64,000 nucleotides of DNA, taken from Kitasatospora sp. GP82 (lineage in GTDB: Bacteria; Actinomycetota; Actinomycetes; Streptomycetales; Streptomycetaceae). The notes under the pieces were generated by a model that was not told the origin of the DNA, ran no database searches, and saw only the letters and a list, made by a program, of their open reading frames with translations. The DNA lies in contig NZ_JARZAJ010000019.1 in NCBI RefSeq assembly GCF_029892105.1, positions 1-64,000 of the forward strand. The letters are read 5' to 3'. A program made the translations under genes and the position numbers. Below are positions 43,321 through 51,945 of this stretch, in pieces; the first letter of the stretch is position 1, and every line of letters begins with the position of its first letter.

Positions 43321-43773
43321 TCAGTCCTTGGTACCGCGCAGGACCACCACGGGGCAGTGCGCGTGCTGAGCGCAGTGCTGACTGACGGACCCAATCAGTG
43401 CACCGGTGAACCCGCCGTGCCCGCGGTTGCCGACGACCAGCAGAGATGCTCCCTCGGCGGCTTCGAGCAGCACTTGAGCCGCGCTGCCCCGGCTGACCAC
43501 GGACTGGATCCCCACCGGCCGCTCGGGTCCCACGACTTCGTCGATGGTCGCGCTCAGCACCGAGCGGGCGACGCCCTCGGGGGTGGGGTTCTCCGGGGTG
43601 GGCACCCACGAGGACAAGCCGTAGAGCTGCGGGTAGTCCCAGGCGATCACCGCCTGCACCACACCGGTCACCAGTCGGGCCTGTCGTACCGCCCACCGAA
43701 GGGCGTCCTGGGACGGTTTGGAGCCGTCCACCCCGACGACGATCCGCTCCTTTTCGGCCTGGATCTCGACCAT
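43321..43773 (-). CDS. Universal stress protein (UspA family)
   Basis: The 150-residue single-domain Usp has IVVGVDGSKPSQDALRWAV at the start and the ATP-binding G-2x-G-9x-G(S/T) loop GNRGHGGFTGALIGSVSQ near 115-132. ATP-binding Usp proteins are commonly induced under hypoxia or energy stress in actinomycetes. It converges with the hydrogenase operon, 26 bases from the maturation protease. No terminator is seen between them. Confidence 0.93.
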   Translation of the reverse strand: MVEIQAEKERIVVGVDGSKPSQDALRWAVRQARLVTGVVQAVIAWDYPQLYGLSSWVPTPENPTPEGVARSVLSATIDEVVGPERPVGIQSVVSRGSAAQVLLEAAEGASLLVVGNRGHGGFTGALIGSVSQHCAQHAHCPVVVLRGTKD

Positions 43774-44029
43774 GGTTTCTCCTTACGTCGAACGCTGCGC
43801 CCAGCGTGCCCCGCGGGACGTTCGGGCGGCCACTTGCCTGCCTGTTCGAGCCGGTGACCGCCTTGAAGCCGCTACTGCCGGGGCATGTCAGGTGCAGGCC
43901 CGATCTGCTGGAGGTGCATCCGTGACCAGCGGCAGGCGATCGTGCCAGCGGGCTGCGGGGTCTTCCCGCGGTTCGACCCGCGGCCGGTGACGTTGCCGGG
44001 CGGGAAGCCCCGACAGCCCCGGCAAGCCG

Positions 44030-44061
44030 AACCCGCACTACCCGGAGGGGCAGTGCGGGTT
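44030..44061 (-). terminator. Terminator of the ricin lectin gene
   Basis: AACCCGCACT and AGTGCGGGTT are exact 10-base arms around a 12-base loop, 20 bases past the lectin stop on the minus strand. The 43774-44029 stretch shows no gene. Confidence 0.75.
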
Positions 44062-44080
44062 GGAAGCGGGTGAGCAGCTA

Positions 44081-44464
44081 CTACCCCACGATCGTGAACC
44101 GCTGGTTGAATCCACCATCGCAGGTGTACTGGATGATCGGTGTGCCGTCCGCCGGGCTGCGCCCCTTCACGTCGAGGCACTTGTCGGCGAACGTCCGGAT
44201 CTCGTACTTACCGTCGCCGACCGGCAGGATCCTGAACCGCTGGTTGAATCCACCATCGCAGGTGTACTGGATGATCGGTGTGCCGTCCGCCGGGCTGCGC
44301 CCCTTCACATCGAGGCACTTGCCGGCGAACGTCCGGATCTCGAACTCACCGCCCTGTCGCCTGTCGATGGTCGGGGATGCCTGAGCCGCGGTGAGCGGCG
44401 CCATCGCGGCGGCTGCCATGCCCAGGACAGTCAGAACACGCCATGCCTTCGAGGAGGAGCGCAC
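44081..44464 (-). CDS. Secreted two-repeat ricin-type lectin
   Basis: The 127-residue precursor has a signal peptide ending near AAQAS. The mature part is two nearly identical 46-residue beta-trefoil repeats, each with EIRTFAxKCLDVKGRSPADG, then TPIIQYTCDGGFNQRF carrying the QxW-like NQRF. A full trefoil needs three repeats, so it may trimerise or pair. It should be secreted and bind a carbohydrate, perhaps galactose- or wall-type. A clear terminator follows. The two copies are almost identical in DNA, a recent internal duplication. Confidence 0.88.
   Translation of the reverse strand: MRSSSKAWRVLTVLGMAAAAMAPLTAAQASPTIDRRQGGEFEIRTFAGKCLDVKGRSPADGTPIIQYTCDGGFNQRFRILPVGDGKYEIRTFADKCLDVKGRSPADGTPIIQYTCDGGFNQRFTIVG
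44096..44344. repeat. Internal direct repeat in the ricin lectin gene
   Basis: Two copies of about 111 bases start at 44096 and 44234, offset 138 bases (46 codons), with only a few mismatches (for example CACGTCGAGG against CACATCGAGG). The offset keeps the frame and encodes one beta-trefoil repeat each. Confidence 0.88.
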
Positions 44465-44769
44465 GAAGCCACCTCTTTCGTGGGAGGTTTACCTGTCCGC
44501 CCCAGCGTCGACTGTCCCAGTGCCCTGGAGTTACGCAAACGGCCCGGCTTCACTCCGTCGCAGCAGCACAAACCCACCGACGAGTGAACCGGTCGAACCC
44601 CGCTGACGGCCCGGACGGTCGCTGTCGGTTGGGTGAAGGGTCACGGCCGGGCTGAACGCGGCCTGGCAGGTTTCGGAGCGGGCGCGGGACGCGATGGGTG
44701 GCACGGCCCGCGGTGCTGGCCGGTCCGGTGCGCCGCATGCCACCGTCCGCCAGCTCCGAAGACGCAGTC
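44465..44769. other. No recognisable gene
   Basis: This stretch between the lectin start and the OrfA relic has only short shadow frames. The lectin promoter is presumably in its first 100 bases; I see no clear -10/-35 pair. Confidence 0.4.
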
Positions 44770-44930
44770 ATGGCAGACAGGAGGCGGAAGTTCGACGCGG
44801 AGTTCCGTGAGGGGGCTGTGCGGATCGTCGCCGAGTCCGGCAAGACGCTGGCCGAGGTAGCGCGGGATCCGGGGATCAACGAGACCACCCTGGCAACCTG
44901 GGTCTCGCGGGCCCGGCCAGCCGCTTACAC
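44770..44930 (+). pseudogene. IS3 OrfA-type transposase relic
   Basis: The frame from ATG at 44770 reads MADRRRKFDAEFREGAVRIV, then KTLAEVARDPGINETTLATW and VSRAR, the helix-turn-helix of an IS3-type OrfA. It breaks after about 50 codons and continues into unrelated sequence (TRAWLQRKAS). The leucine zipper and OrfB are lost. The 44931-45165 stretch holds no gene. Confidence 0.75.
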
Positions 44931-45165
44931 GAGGGCCTGGCTGCAGAGGAAGGCCTCTACGAAACCAGGGGATTGACACTCCAGCGGACGTGACCTTAAT
45001 CCGTCGGCGCCCTGGCGCCAGCGCCGCGGCGCGGACGGACGGGCTTGTGCCCGGCACGTCCCGGCTATGAGCGTAGCCGCGTCCGGTCCGGCCCGTGTGG
45101 CCCGGCGGGCGGTGCCCGGCAGGGCAAGGCGCGGCTGCCCTTGCGGTCGGTGCACCGGTGCAGCG

Positions 45166-47715
45166 CTATTCGGTTCCGATGGCCGTCAGGACCGGGGTGC
45201 GGGCCGCGCGGTGCGCCGGCCACAGGGAGGCCAGCAGACCCGCGACTGCTGCCAGGATCAGCAGGGCGGCCAGGCGCGCTGCGGGCACGCTGTGGTGGTA
45301 GCCGGGAAGGTGTCGTGTAATCAGTTCGCCACCGGCCCAGCCAAGGAAGACGCCCAGGGCCGTGCCGAGCACACCGCCGAACACGGCGATGATGAGGGCT
45401 TCGGCGCGCACCATGCCGCGCACTCCCGCCCGGGGCAGACCGATCGCCCGCAGCATGCCGATCTCGCGCTGCCGCTCGGCGACGGACAGGGCCAGGGTGT
45501 TGATGATCCCCAGGAAGGCAACCGCGATGGACAGCGCGAGCAGGGCGTAGAGCAGATTCAGCATCCGGTTGGTGTCATGCGCGGCTGCTTGGGCCAGGTC
45601 GTCGCTGCTGTCGATACGCAGGGCGGGACTGTCGCCGAGGACGTGGGTGAGGGTGAGCTGCAGCGCGGGGCTGGGGTGGTCGCGAGTGCTGAGAAAGACC
45701 TTCTTGGCGGTGTCGGTGCGGGAGGGCAGGGTTGCGGCATCGATGAGGATGCCGGTCAGCAGGGTGTTGGGCTCGTACACGCCCGTCACCGTCAGCTGGG
45801 CGGACTGTCCGCCGGGGAGCTGGGCGTGCAGCGGGCTTCCCGGTGCCCAACCGTAGGCGCGGGCGTCGTCGGTGGGCACCAGGACCCTCGGGCCGCCGAA
45901 GGTGTCGGCCGATCCGCTGGTGACCCGCAGGCGCAACATGTCGCGCACGGCGGTGGCGGGAAGGGCCAGTGCACTCTGCGTGGCCTGATCGATGGTCAGT
46001 TCTGCCTCACGCATCGCTGCGGCGGTGGTGACGTCGGGGCTGGCGGCCAGGCGTCGTTCCACCGTGCCGGACAGGGGGCTGAGGTCCTGCATCGACACGA
46101 CGTAATCCGCCTTGAGCACGTGTGCGCTCTGGGCGTTGGCTGCGGCGAGGCCGCCGGCCGCGATCATGGTGAGCGTGGTCACCAGGCTCACGCCGACGAC
46201 CAGGGATGCGGCTGCGGCCGCGGTGCGGCGCGGGTTGCGGGCGCTGTTGCGTTCGGCGAGCCGTGCGCTGATCCCGGCCCGGGCAAGCAGCGGGCGGGCC
46301 AGGGCGAGAGCCGGCCCGACCAGCATCGGCATGAGCGTGAGGAGGCCACCGGCGGTCAGGACGGCTCCGAGAGCCATCACCGGTGCGCCGTCCTGGATGC
46401 GGTTGGTCCTCGTCCCTGCCAGCAGGCAGGCCACGCCGCCGGTGGCCAGCAGGAGGCCGACGACCACGCGGAGCCTGCCGGCGCCTTCTCGTGCCGGGGC
46501 GTGGGCCATGCGCAGTGCGGCCAGCGGCGCGATCCGGGCGGCCCGCCGCGCGGGCAGCCATGCGGCGACCAGCGTGGTCAGCACCCCGGCGAACAGCGGG
46601 AGGACGAGGGCGTACGCGGGCAGGCTCAGCGTCCCGCCGGAGGGCAGCGGGCCGTTCTTGCCCAGGTCACCGGCGATGGGGCGCAGACCATCGGCGACGC
46701 CGATGCCGGCAGCGATGCCGGCCAGGGAGGCTACGAGTGCGACCAGGAATGCCTCGGCCAGCACCAGGCGGGTGACCTGGCGGCGCGTGGCGCCGATCGC
46801 CCGCAGCAGGCCGATCTCCCGGGTCCGTTGGGCAACGAGCATGCTGAAGGTGTTCGTGATCAGAAAGCAGGAGACGAACAGCGCGACGGCGGCGAAGGAC
46901 AGCAGCGTGGCGCGCAGCCCGGTGACCGCGCCCTCGCCGGCCAGCGCCTGATCGCGGGCGAGAAAGGCCGCCGTCATGGTCACCGCGCCCACGACCGTTT
47001 TCTCCGTCGCCTGCTGCAGCCGCTCGGCAGAAACGCCGGGCGCGGCCTTCACCAGGAACTCGCTGTAACGGCCGGGGCCGGTGAAGTGCCCTTGCGCCGT
47101 CGCGGTGTCGAACAGCACCAGGCTCCCGCCCGCGGTGAGGGCGGGCTCCGCCTGGGTGGTGAAGACGCCGCTGATCCGTGCGGTGAGACCGGGCCCGTCC
47201 ACCGAGATCCGCGCGGCGTCCCCCACCTGGTAGCCGCACCGCGCGGCACTGGCCGCATCGACGGCGATCTCGCCGCCCTGTGCGGGCGGGCGGCCGCGGG
47301 TGAAGGTGTAGCGCGGGTCCGTTCCGCCGTTCCCGGCCGGCCCGTCGTAGTTGCTTCCCTGGGTGGGGCCGCCGCGGCCGGCCGAACGGCCGTCCGGACA
47401 GCCGAGAGCCGTATGGCCGGAGACGACGGCGATGACGCCGCCCGTCCCGGGAAGGCCTTCCACCCGCTGCAGATCGGCCGCGGACAAGGACGGCGGCCGG
47501 TCGTCGGACGCCGTAGGGGCGCTCCTGCCGTCTGGGCGGATCACCACATCGGTGTGGGCGAACGTCTGCCGGTACGCCCCGGTGAGCGCGTCGGAGACGG
47601 TGGCGGTGAAGAGGAGAATCCCGGTGACGAAGGCGACGCCGACCGCGACGGCCAGCGCGGTCAGCGCCATGCGGGACTTGTGGGCGCGTACGTTGCGCCA
47701 CGCGGTACGAAACAT
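45166..47715 (-). CDS. ABC transporter permease, FtsX/MacB type
   Basis: The 849-residue membrane protein has two FtsX-type cores (AVALFVSCFLITNTFSMLVA and LLALSIAVAFLGIINTLALS) with long extracytoplasmic MacB-like regions, and the repeated signatures REIGLLRAIGATRRQV and REIGMLRAIGLPRAGV. It begins RTAWRNVRAHKSRMALTALA. Such permeases work with a separate ATPase in lipoprotein or antimicrobial-peptide export. The only trace of that ATPase is a 47-codon stub just upstream, so it must borrow another ATPase or be non-functional. The divergent two-component system probably controls it. Confidence 0.9.
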   Translation of the reverse strand: MFRTAWRNVRAHKSRMALTALAVAVGVAFVTGILLFTATVSDALTGAYRQTFAHTDVVIRPDGRSAPTASDDRPPSLSAADLQRVEGLPGTGGVIAVVSGHTALGCPDGRSAGRGGPTQGSNYDGPAGNGGTDPRYTFTRGRPPAQGGEIAVDAASAARCGYQVGDAARISVDGPGLTARISGVFTTQAEPALTAGGSLVLFDTATAQGHFTGPGRYSEFLVKAAPGVSAERLQQATEKTVVGAVTMTAAFLARDQALAGEGAVTGLRATLLSFAAVALFVSCFLITNTFSMLVAQRTREIGLLRAIGATRRQVTRLVLAEAFLVALVASLAGIAAGIGVADGLRPIAGDLGKNGPLPSGGTLSLPAYALVLPLFAGVLTTLVAAWLPARRAARIAPLAALRMAHAPAREGAGRLRVVVGLLLATGGVACLLAGTRTNRIQDGAPVMALGAVLTAGGLLTLMPMLVGPALALARPLLARAGISARLAERNSARNPRRTAAAAASLVVGVSLVTTLTMIAAGGLAAANAQSAHVLKADYVVSMQDLSPLSGTVERRLAASPDVTTAAAMREAELTIDQATQSALALPATAVRDMLRLRVTSGSADTFGGPRVLVPTDDARAYGWAPGSPLHAQLPGGQSAQLTVTGVYEPNTLLTGILIDAATLPSRTDTAKKVFLSTRDHPSPALQLTLTHVLGDSPALRIDSSDDLAQAAAHDTNRMLNLLYALLALSIAVAFLGIINTLALSVAERQREIGMLRAIGLPRAGVRGMVRAEALIIAVFGGVLGTALGVFLGWAGGELITRHLPGYHHSVPAARLAALLILAAVAGLLASLWPAHRAARTPVLTAIGTE

Positions 47716-47782
47716 GAAATCCGAAGTCCTGATTCGACAGCGGGCGGCCTTCACGGCCGCCTCGGCGAAGTGGGAAAGAAGG

Positions 47783-47926
47783 TCAGCGCGATCGCCGGGT
47801 GTCGAGATCCTTCATCCGGTCCAGCACCGCGTCCGCCGCGGGCTCGTCCATCTCGTCCACGATCCGCCCGCCGGCGAGGAACACCACCCGGTCCGCGTAG
47901 GCGGCGGCGCTCGGATCATGGGTCAG
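47783..47926 (-). pseudogene. ABC transporter ATPase, C-terminal stub
   Basis: The minus frame reads LTHDPSAAAYADRVVFLAGG and RIVDEMDEPAADAVLDRMKD before a TGA at 47783-47785. LTHD holds the H-loop His, and the rest is the end of a LolD/MacB-type ATPase. Walker A, signature and Walker B are gone; upstream sequence is unrelated. It lies 67 bases before the permease start, where the intact ATPase gene would be expected. The 47927-48138 stretch is otherwise intergenic. Confidence 0.8.
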
Positions 47927-48138
47927 GCGGCCGCCCCCTTCGACGATGCGGTCGGCGCGATCAAGGTGTTGCGATCACGGCTCATACGAACTCCCTGCAG
48001 ACAGACGGCAGATCAACATCGGCGATCCTCCCGGCCCACGCCGGCTGCGCGGATCAACCAGATGACCGACTGCCGCGCTGCCGCCTAGACCGAACGGTGG
48101 AAGGACCAGACGCCTCACCTGGCGTAGCGTGAGCCGCC

Positions 48139-49356
48139 ATGATCACCATCCCGGCGCGCGCTGTCTTCGCCTCCTGGGCTCCCGCCCGTCGCGTCCTGGC
48201 CATCGGCGCAACCACCCTGGCCCTGGCCGCGATCACCGCTGAGGCACTGGACACCGGCTTCCTGCCCACGACCGCCGCCACGATCGCCGTCGGCCTGCTG
48301 TGCGTCGCAGCCTTGCTGGCGCCGCCCCAGCACCTGTGGCCCACCGCATGGGCCGCGGTCACCGCCTCCATGGGCCTGTCCCTGGCCACCACCCAGCTGC
48401 AGCACCGCCCGGAGCACACCCCCGGCATGGCGGAGACGTGCACGCTGCTGCTGCTCGTCACCCGCTCGGTCCGGCATGAGCCGCTCAGGCGGATGATCCC
48501 GCTCGCCACCGCCGCCTGGCTGGCCGCCCCGCTCCTCCTGCTGCGCCTCCCGGCCTCCGAGTACGTCAAAGCGTGCAAGTACAGCGTGCCAGTCCTGCTG
48601 CTCGCCGCACCCGTGATGACCGTCCTCGGCCTGTACCTGCGCCTCCTCGACGCCACACGCGAGCGCGAGAAGAGCGCCCGCCTGTACGTCCAGCGCCTCG
48701 AGTACGCCCGCGAACTGCACGACTTCGTCGGCCACCACGTCACCGCCATCACCGCTCAGGTCAAGGCAGTGCGCTTCACCACGGCCGTCGGACACCCCCC
48801 GACACCGCAGGCGCTGGACAAGGCGCTGGCGAACATCGAGGACGCGGCAACGCAGGCGACGGACTCCATGCGAGCCATGGTCGGCCTGCTACGCCAGCCC
48901 GACCGCTCGGCACCCCTCCAAGCCCCTGAGGGACTGCAAGCCCTGCACGACCTGGCCGAATCACTCCGCGCGACCGGGCCCGCCGTCTCCCTCACCATCG
49001 ACCCCAGGCTGGCTGCGGCACCCCCGGCCGACCACATCGCATCCGCCGTCCACCACATCGTCCGGGAAGCGCTGACCAACATCCGCAAGCACGCCACTCA
49101 GGCCGACACCGTGGCCATCGACGTACGCCTGTCCCCAAACCCCGGTGTGCTCACCATCTGTGTCACCGACAACGCCGCCCCGCCCCCTGTCGGCACGTCA
49201 TCACGCCAAATCCGCGGCGGGTTCGGCATCGTCGGGCTGCGCGAGCGCGTCCACGCGCTGGGCGGGAGCCTGACCGCGGGACCCGGGCCGGTCAGCGGCT
49301 GGCAGGTCGTCGCCGAGATCCCCCTCAGCCACAGTGCACCCGGTCACCCGTCCTGA
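48139..49356 (+). CDS. Sensor histidine kinase (NarL/DesK-type)
   Basis: The 405-residue kinase has about six hydrophobic helices in residues 15-175, then a HisKA_3 motif ARELHDFVGHHVTAITAQVK with the phospho-acceptor His, and an HATPase with REALTNIRKHA and FGIVGLRERVHALGG. The His-Asp in ELHDFVGHH fits the family. It is divergent from the FtsX permease, with the ATPase stub between them, and is followed 20 bases later by its response regulator. It probably senses a membrane stress or peptide that the transporter handles. Confidence 0.92.
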   Translation: MITIPARAVFASWAPARRVLAIGATTLALAAITAEALDTGFLPTTAATIAVGLLCVAALLAPPQHLWPTAWAAVTASMGLSLATTQLQHRPEHTPGMAETCTLLLLVTRSVRHEPLRRMIPLATAAWLAAPLLLLRLPASEYVKACKYSVPVLLLAAPVMTVLGLYLRLLDATREREKSARLYVQRLEYARELHDFVGHHVTAITAQVKAVRFTTAVGHPPTPQALDKALANIEDAATQATDSMRAMVGLLRQPDRSAPLQAPEGLQALHDLAESLRATGPAVSLTIDPRLAAAPPADHIASAVHHIVREALTNIRKHATQADTVAIDVRLSPNPGVLTICVTDNAAPPPVGTSSRQIRGGFGIVGLRERVHALGGSLTAGPGPVSGWQVVAEIPLSHSAPGHPS

Positions 49357-49376
49357 CATCTGGCACGATGGACGCC

Positions 49377-50051
49377 ATGACCATCCGTGTCCTCCTCGCC
49401 GACGACCAGGCCACCGTGCGCGCCGCCTACCGGATGATCCTCGACTCCCAGCCGGACATGGAAGTCGTCGTCGAAGCCGCGGACGGAACGACAGCCGTGG
49501 CCGAGGCCCACCGGCTGCGCCCCGACGTCTGCCTGCTCGACATCCGCATGCCCGGCATGGACGGACTCGAAGCCACCCGCCTCCTCGCCGGACCGGATGC
49601 CGAACAGCCGCTCAAGGTGGTCATCGCCACCACCTTCGACCTCGACGAATACGTTTACAGTGCCCTGCACCACGGAGCGTGCGGCTTCGTCCTCAAGGAC
49701 TGCTCACCCGCCCTGCTCATCGAAGCCGTCCGCGCGGCCGCCGCAGGCGACTCACTCATCTCACCATCCATCACCGTCAGGCTCCTCAAGCACATGGTCA
49801 GCTTCTCGGAGCCAGCGCCGCGCCAAGCCCAACCGGCCGCTCTCATAGCGCCATTGAGCGAGCCACTCACTCCCCGCGAGCGAGACGTCATCGCCATGGT
49901 CGCCAAAGGCCTGACCAACGACGAAGTCGCTGCAGCCCTCTACGTCACCCTGTCCACCGTCAAAACCCACCTCGGCAACATCCAGCGCAAACTCGGCACC
50001 CGCAACCGCGTCGAAATCGCCGCCCGAGCCTGGCAACACGGCATGACCTGA
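49377..50051 (+). CDS. LuxR-type response regulator
   Basis: The 224-residue protein has a receiver domain (VLLADDQATVRAAYRMILD; phospho-acceptor Asp in VCLLDIRMPGMDG; LKD near 104) and a LuxR helix-turn-helix (LTPRERDVIAMVAKGLTNDE and TVKTHLGNIQRKLGTRNRVE). The second ATG at 49377, with GGA just upstream, is preferred over 49368, but both are possible. It pairs with the preceding kinase, and the divergent permease gene is the likely target. Confidence 0.92.
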   Translation: MTIRVLLADDQATVRAAYRMILDSQPDMEVVVEAADGTTAVAEAHRLRPDVCLLDIRMPGMDGLEATRLLAGPDAEQPLKVVIATTFDLDEYVYSALHHGACGFVLKDCSPALLIEAVRAAAAGDSLISPSITVRLLKHMVSFSEPAPRQAQPAALIAPLSEPLTPRERDVIAMVAKGLTNDEVAAALYVTLSTVKTHLGNIQRKLGTRNRVEIAARAWQHGMT

Positions 50052-50059
50052 CGGGCATC

Positions 50060-50310
50060 CCGCCACGAGCGGACGCTTGGCGGTCGGGGCTCCCGGGTTC
50101 GGGCTCGTGCTTGCGGTGCGAGTTGCCGGCGTCCTTGGTGGGGTCGATGCCGGTTGAAGTGGCGGGCGTACTCGTGGAGGATCTTCTCGGCGTGGCCGCG
50201 GTCGAACAGCAGGACTCGGTCCGTGCACTCCTCCCGCATGGAGCTTATGAAGCGTTCCGCGTGGGGGTTGCAGTTGGGGCTGTGCGGAGGGATCTTGGCA
50301 GGCGGCGGCA
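50060..50310 (-). pseudogene. IS3-type integrase transposase C-terminal relic
   Basis: The minus strand reads AKIPPHSPNCNPHAERFISS, then MREECTDRVLLFDRGHAEKI and LHEYARHFNRHRPHQGRRQL, the last catalytic Glu region and C-terminus of an IS3/IS481-type transposase (normally NCYAERFVRSVREECTDR). The N-terminal and first catalytic part are missing, and the frame runs past the usual stop. It is a different lineage from the relic at 2415. Confidence 0.72.
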
Positions 50311-50359
50311 GACTGACGGGACATCGAGGCCTCTGGTGGTTCAGGATGCAGCGCTCACG

Positions 50360-51385
50360 TCAGGGGCGTGGCCGGAGGTCGGTGAGGCGGGCTTCGAGCG
50401 CGCCGACGTCGGACTCGACGCTTGCCACGACGTGGTCGGTCACGTAGCCGAGTTGGGCGTTGACGCGGATCATGTGAAGGTTGTCGGCCGCCGTCATCGT
50501 GTGCACCTGTTCCAGGCGGGGAAGCTCGGCGGTGAGCCACCGCATCATCGAGGCCTTGATCGCCCGGCCGAGTCCGAGCCCGCGGAACTCGGGCAGCACG
50601 GCGGTGTCCTCCTGATGGCAGTAGCTCCACTGCTGCGGAACGATGGCGATCTCGGTGAAGCCCGCCACCGCCCCGCTGCGCTCGTCGACGGCCACGACGT
50701 ACCGGTGTGATTCGCCGATCCCGCGCATCCTGGCCTCGTACTGCCGCACCCGTTCCGCGGTCCAGTCAGGGTGCTGGTAGCTTGCCTCACCGGTCGGAGA
50801 GTCGGCGATGGCGTTGCGCGCCCGGGCGAAGCTCTGCACGAGGTCGCCTGGCGCTGTGTCCACCCACTTCTGGATCCGGAACCCGGGCGCCAGCGGCACC
50901 TGCCACCGCGCCGGGTCCGTCCTCTTGATGTCCAGGTGGTGTGAGGCGCGCTGCGCGACCGTGCGGAAGCCGAGGGCGTTCGTCCACTTCTCGCCGTCCG
51001 CGCCTGCCTTGGTCTGACCGGCGATCCTCTGGCAGCCGCGTGCGTGGATCTCCGGCAGCATCGTCTGGAGCAGTCGTGTCCCGACGCCGCGTCGGCGGTT
51101 TCGCGCCGACACGCGCACGGCGGTGATGGCCCGCTCGCTGTTCTCGTCCGTCGGGAAGACGGCGCGCGCTGTGCCGATCAGCCGCCCGTTGTCGCGCGCG
51201 ACCCACAGCCGTTGCAGCCCGAGGTATGAGGTGGGTTGGCGCAGCTGCTGCACGTAGGAGTCGTACGGCGGCAGCGGGGTGCTCGGGTAGTCCGCGGCGG
51301 TTGCCGTGACGGCAAGCTCGTACCAGGCGCGGAGCTCGGCCGCCGAGGCGCGTTCCGGTGCGAACGGTGTTGTTCCCAGGCTCAT
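50360..51385 (-). CDS. GNAT family N-acetyltransferase, two-domain
   Basis: The 341-residue protein has an N-terminal GNAT domain with VRVSARNRRRGVGTRLLQTM as the acetyl-CoA loop and a second, C-terminal one with AVLPEFRGLGLGRAIKASMM and HMIRVNAQLGYV. Such double GNAT enzymes acetylate small molecules such as aminoglycosides or mycothiol precursors; the substrate is unknown. The N-terminal domain ends near residue 150. It has an independent position after the transposase relic and no evident operon partner. Confidence 0.92.
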   Translation of the reverse strand: MSLGTTPFAPERASAAELRAWYELAVTATAADYPSTPLPPYDSYVQQLRQPTSYLGLQRLWVARDNGRLIGTARAVFPTDENSERAITAVRVSARNRRRGVGTRLLQTMLPEIHARGCQRIAGQTKAGADGEKWTNALGFRTVAQRASHHLDIKRTDPARWQVPLAPGFRIQKWVDTAPGDLVQSFARARNAIADSPTGEASYQHPDWTAERVRQYEARMRGIGESHRYVVAVDERSGAVAGFTEIAIVPQQWSYCHQEDTAVLPEFRGLGLGRAIKASMMRWLTAELPRLEQVHTMTAADNLHMIRVNAQLGYVTDHVVASVESDVGALEARLTDLRPRP

Positions 51386-51400
51386 GACGACGTTCCTTTC

Positions 51401-51762
51401 CTAGACCTCGAGGGCGGGGGCCGCCTGCCGCGTGCTGTCACAAGTCGAGCGGACCGGTGGCATGTCGGCGCAGGCGGCCAGCGCCCAGCGCCGCTCGCGC
51501 GGAAGCAGGTCCAGCTCGGCGAACCGGCTCGGGTCGCGATCGACGGTGACGGCGTCGAAGAAGGCCGCGCGGTGGTGGCGGCGGCGACACCGGACGCCAG
51601 CCGCTTCTCGTAGCTTCCCCGACTGTCCAACTCAGCCAGGAGGTCGGCTAGTTCGCTGTTCCGGCCGATCCGCTGAGCGGCGCGTGAGAGCTCCCGCATG
51701 CGCTCGGGGTAGGGCAGCGGATCGAGCTCGGCGAGCAGACGGTCGGCTGTGGAGTGGGACAT
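51401..51762 (-). pseudogene. HEAT-repeat-like protein, frameshifted
   Basis: Translation from ATG 51762 gives TADRLLAELDPLPYPERMRE, then AQRIGRNSELADLLAELDSR and GSYEKRLASGVAAA, like the start of a large streptomycete protein with helical repeats. The frame then breaks; AAFFDAVTVDRDPSRFAELD and LLPRERRWALAACADMP follow in another frame to a TAG at 51401-51403. The remaining hundreds of residues are absent. The family is recalled rather than proven. The 51763-51945 stretch holds no gene. Confidence 0.55.
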
Positions 51763-51945
51763 GGCGGCGATTCTGCCGGGCTGCCGCGCCGAGGTATACA
51801 GGTTTTCGGTCGGTGCGTGGCGCACCTCCGTCATGGTGCAGTAGGCACTGTCGGCGCCGACAAGCCATCCACGCGGGTCGCGCCGCACGTCGGTACCCGA
51901 CGGCGCCTGACCGCGGCAGCAGGCAGTCCGGGGTCGTTCCGCAGC

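Noticed and set aside
45067..48132. A 1021-codon plus-strand open frame opposite the FtsX permease
   Set aside because: It is an antisense shadow of the permease. Its product has no domain and is extremely rich in Gly, Gln and Arg.
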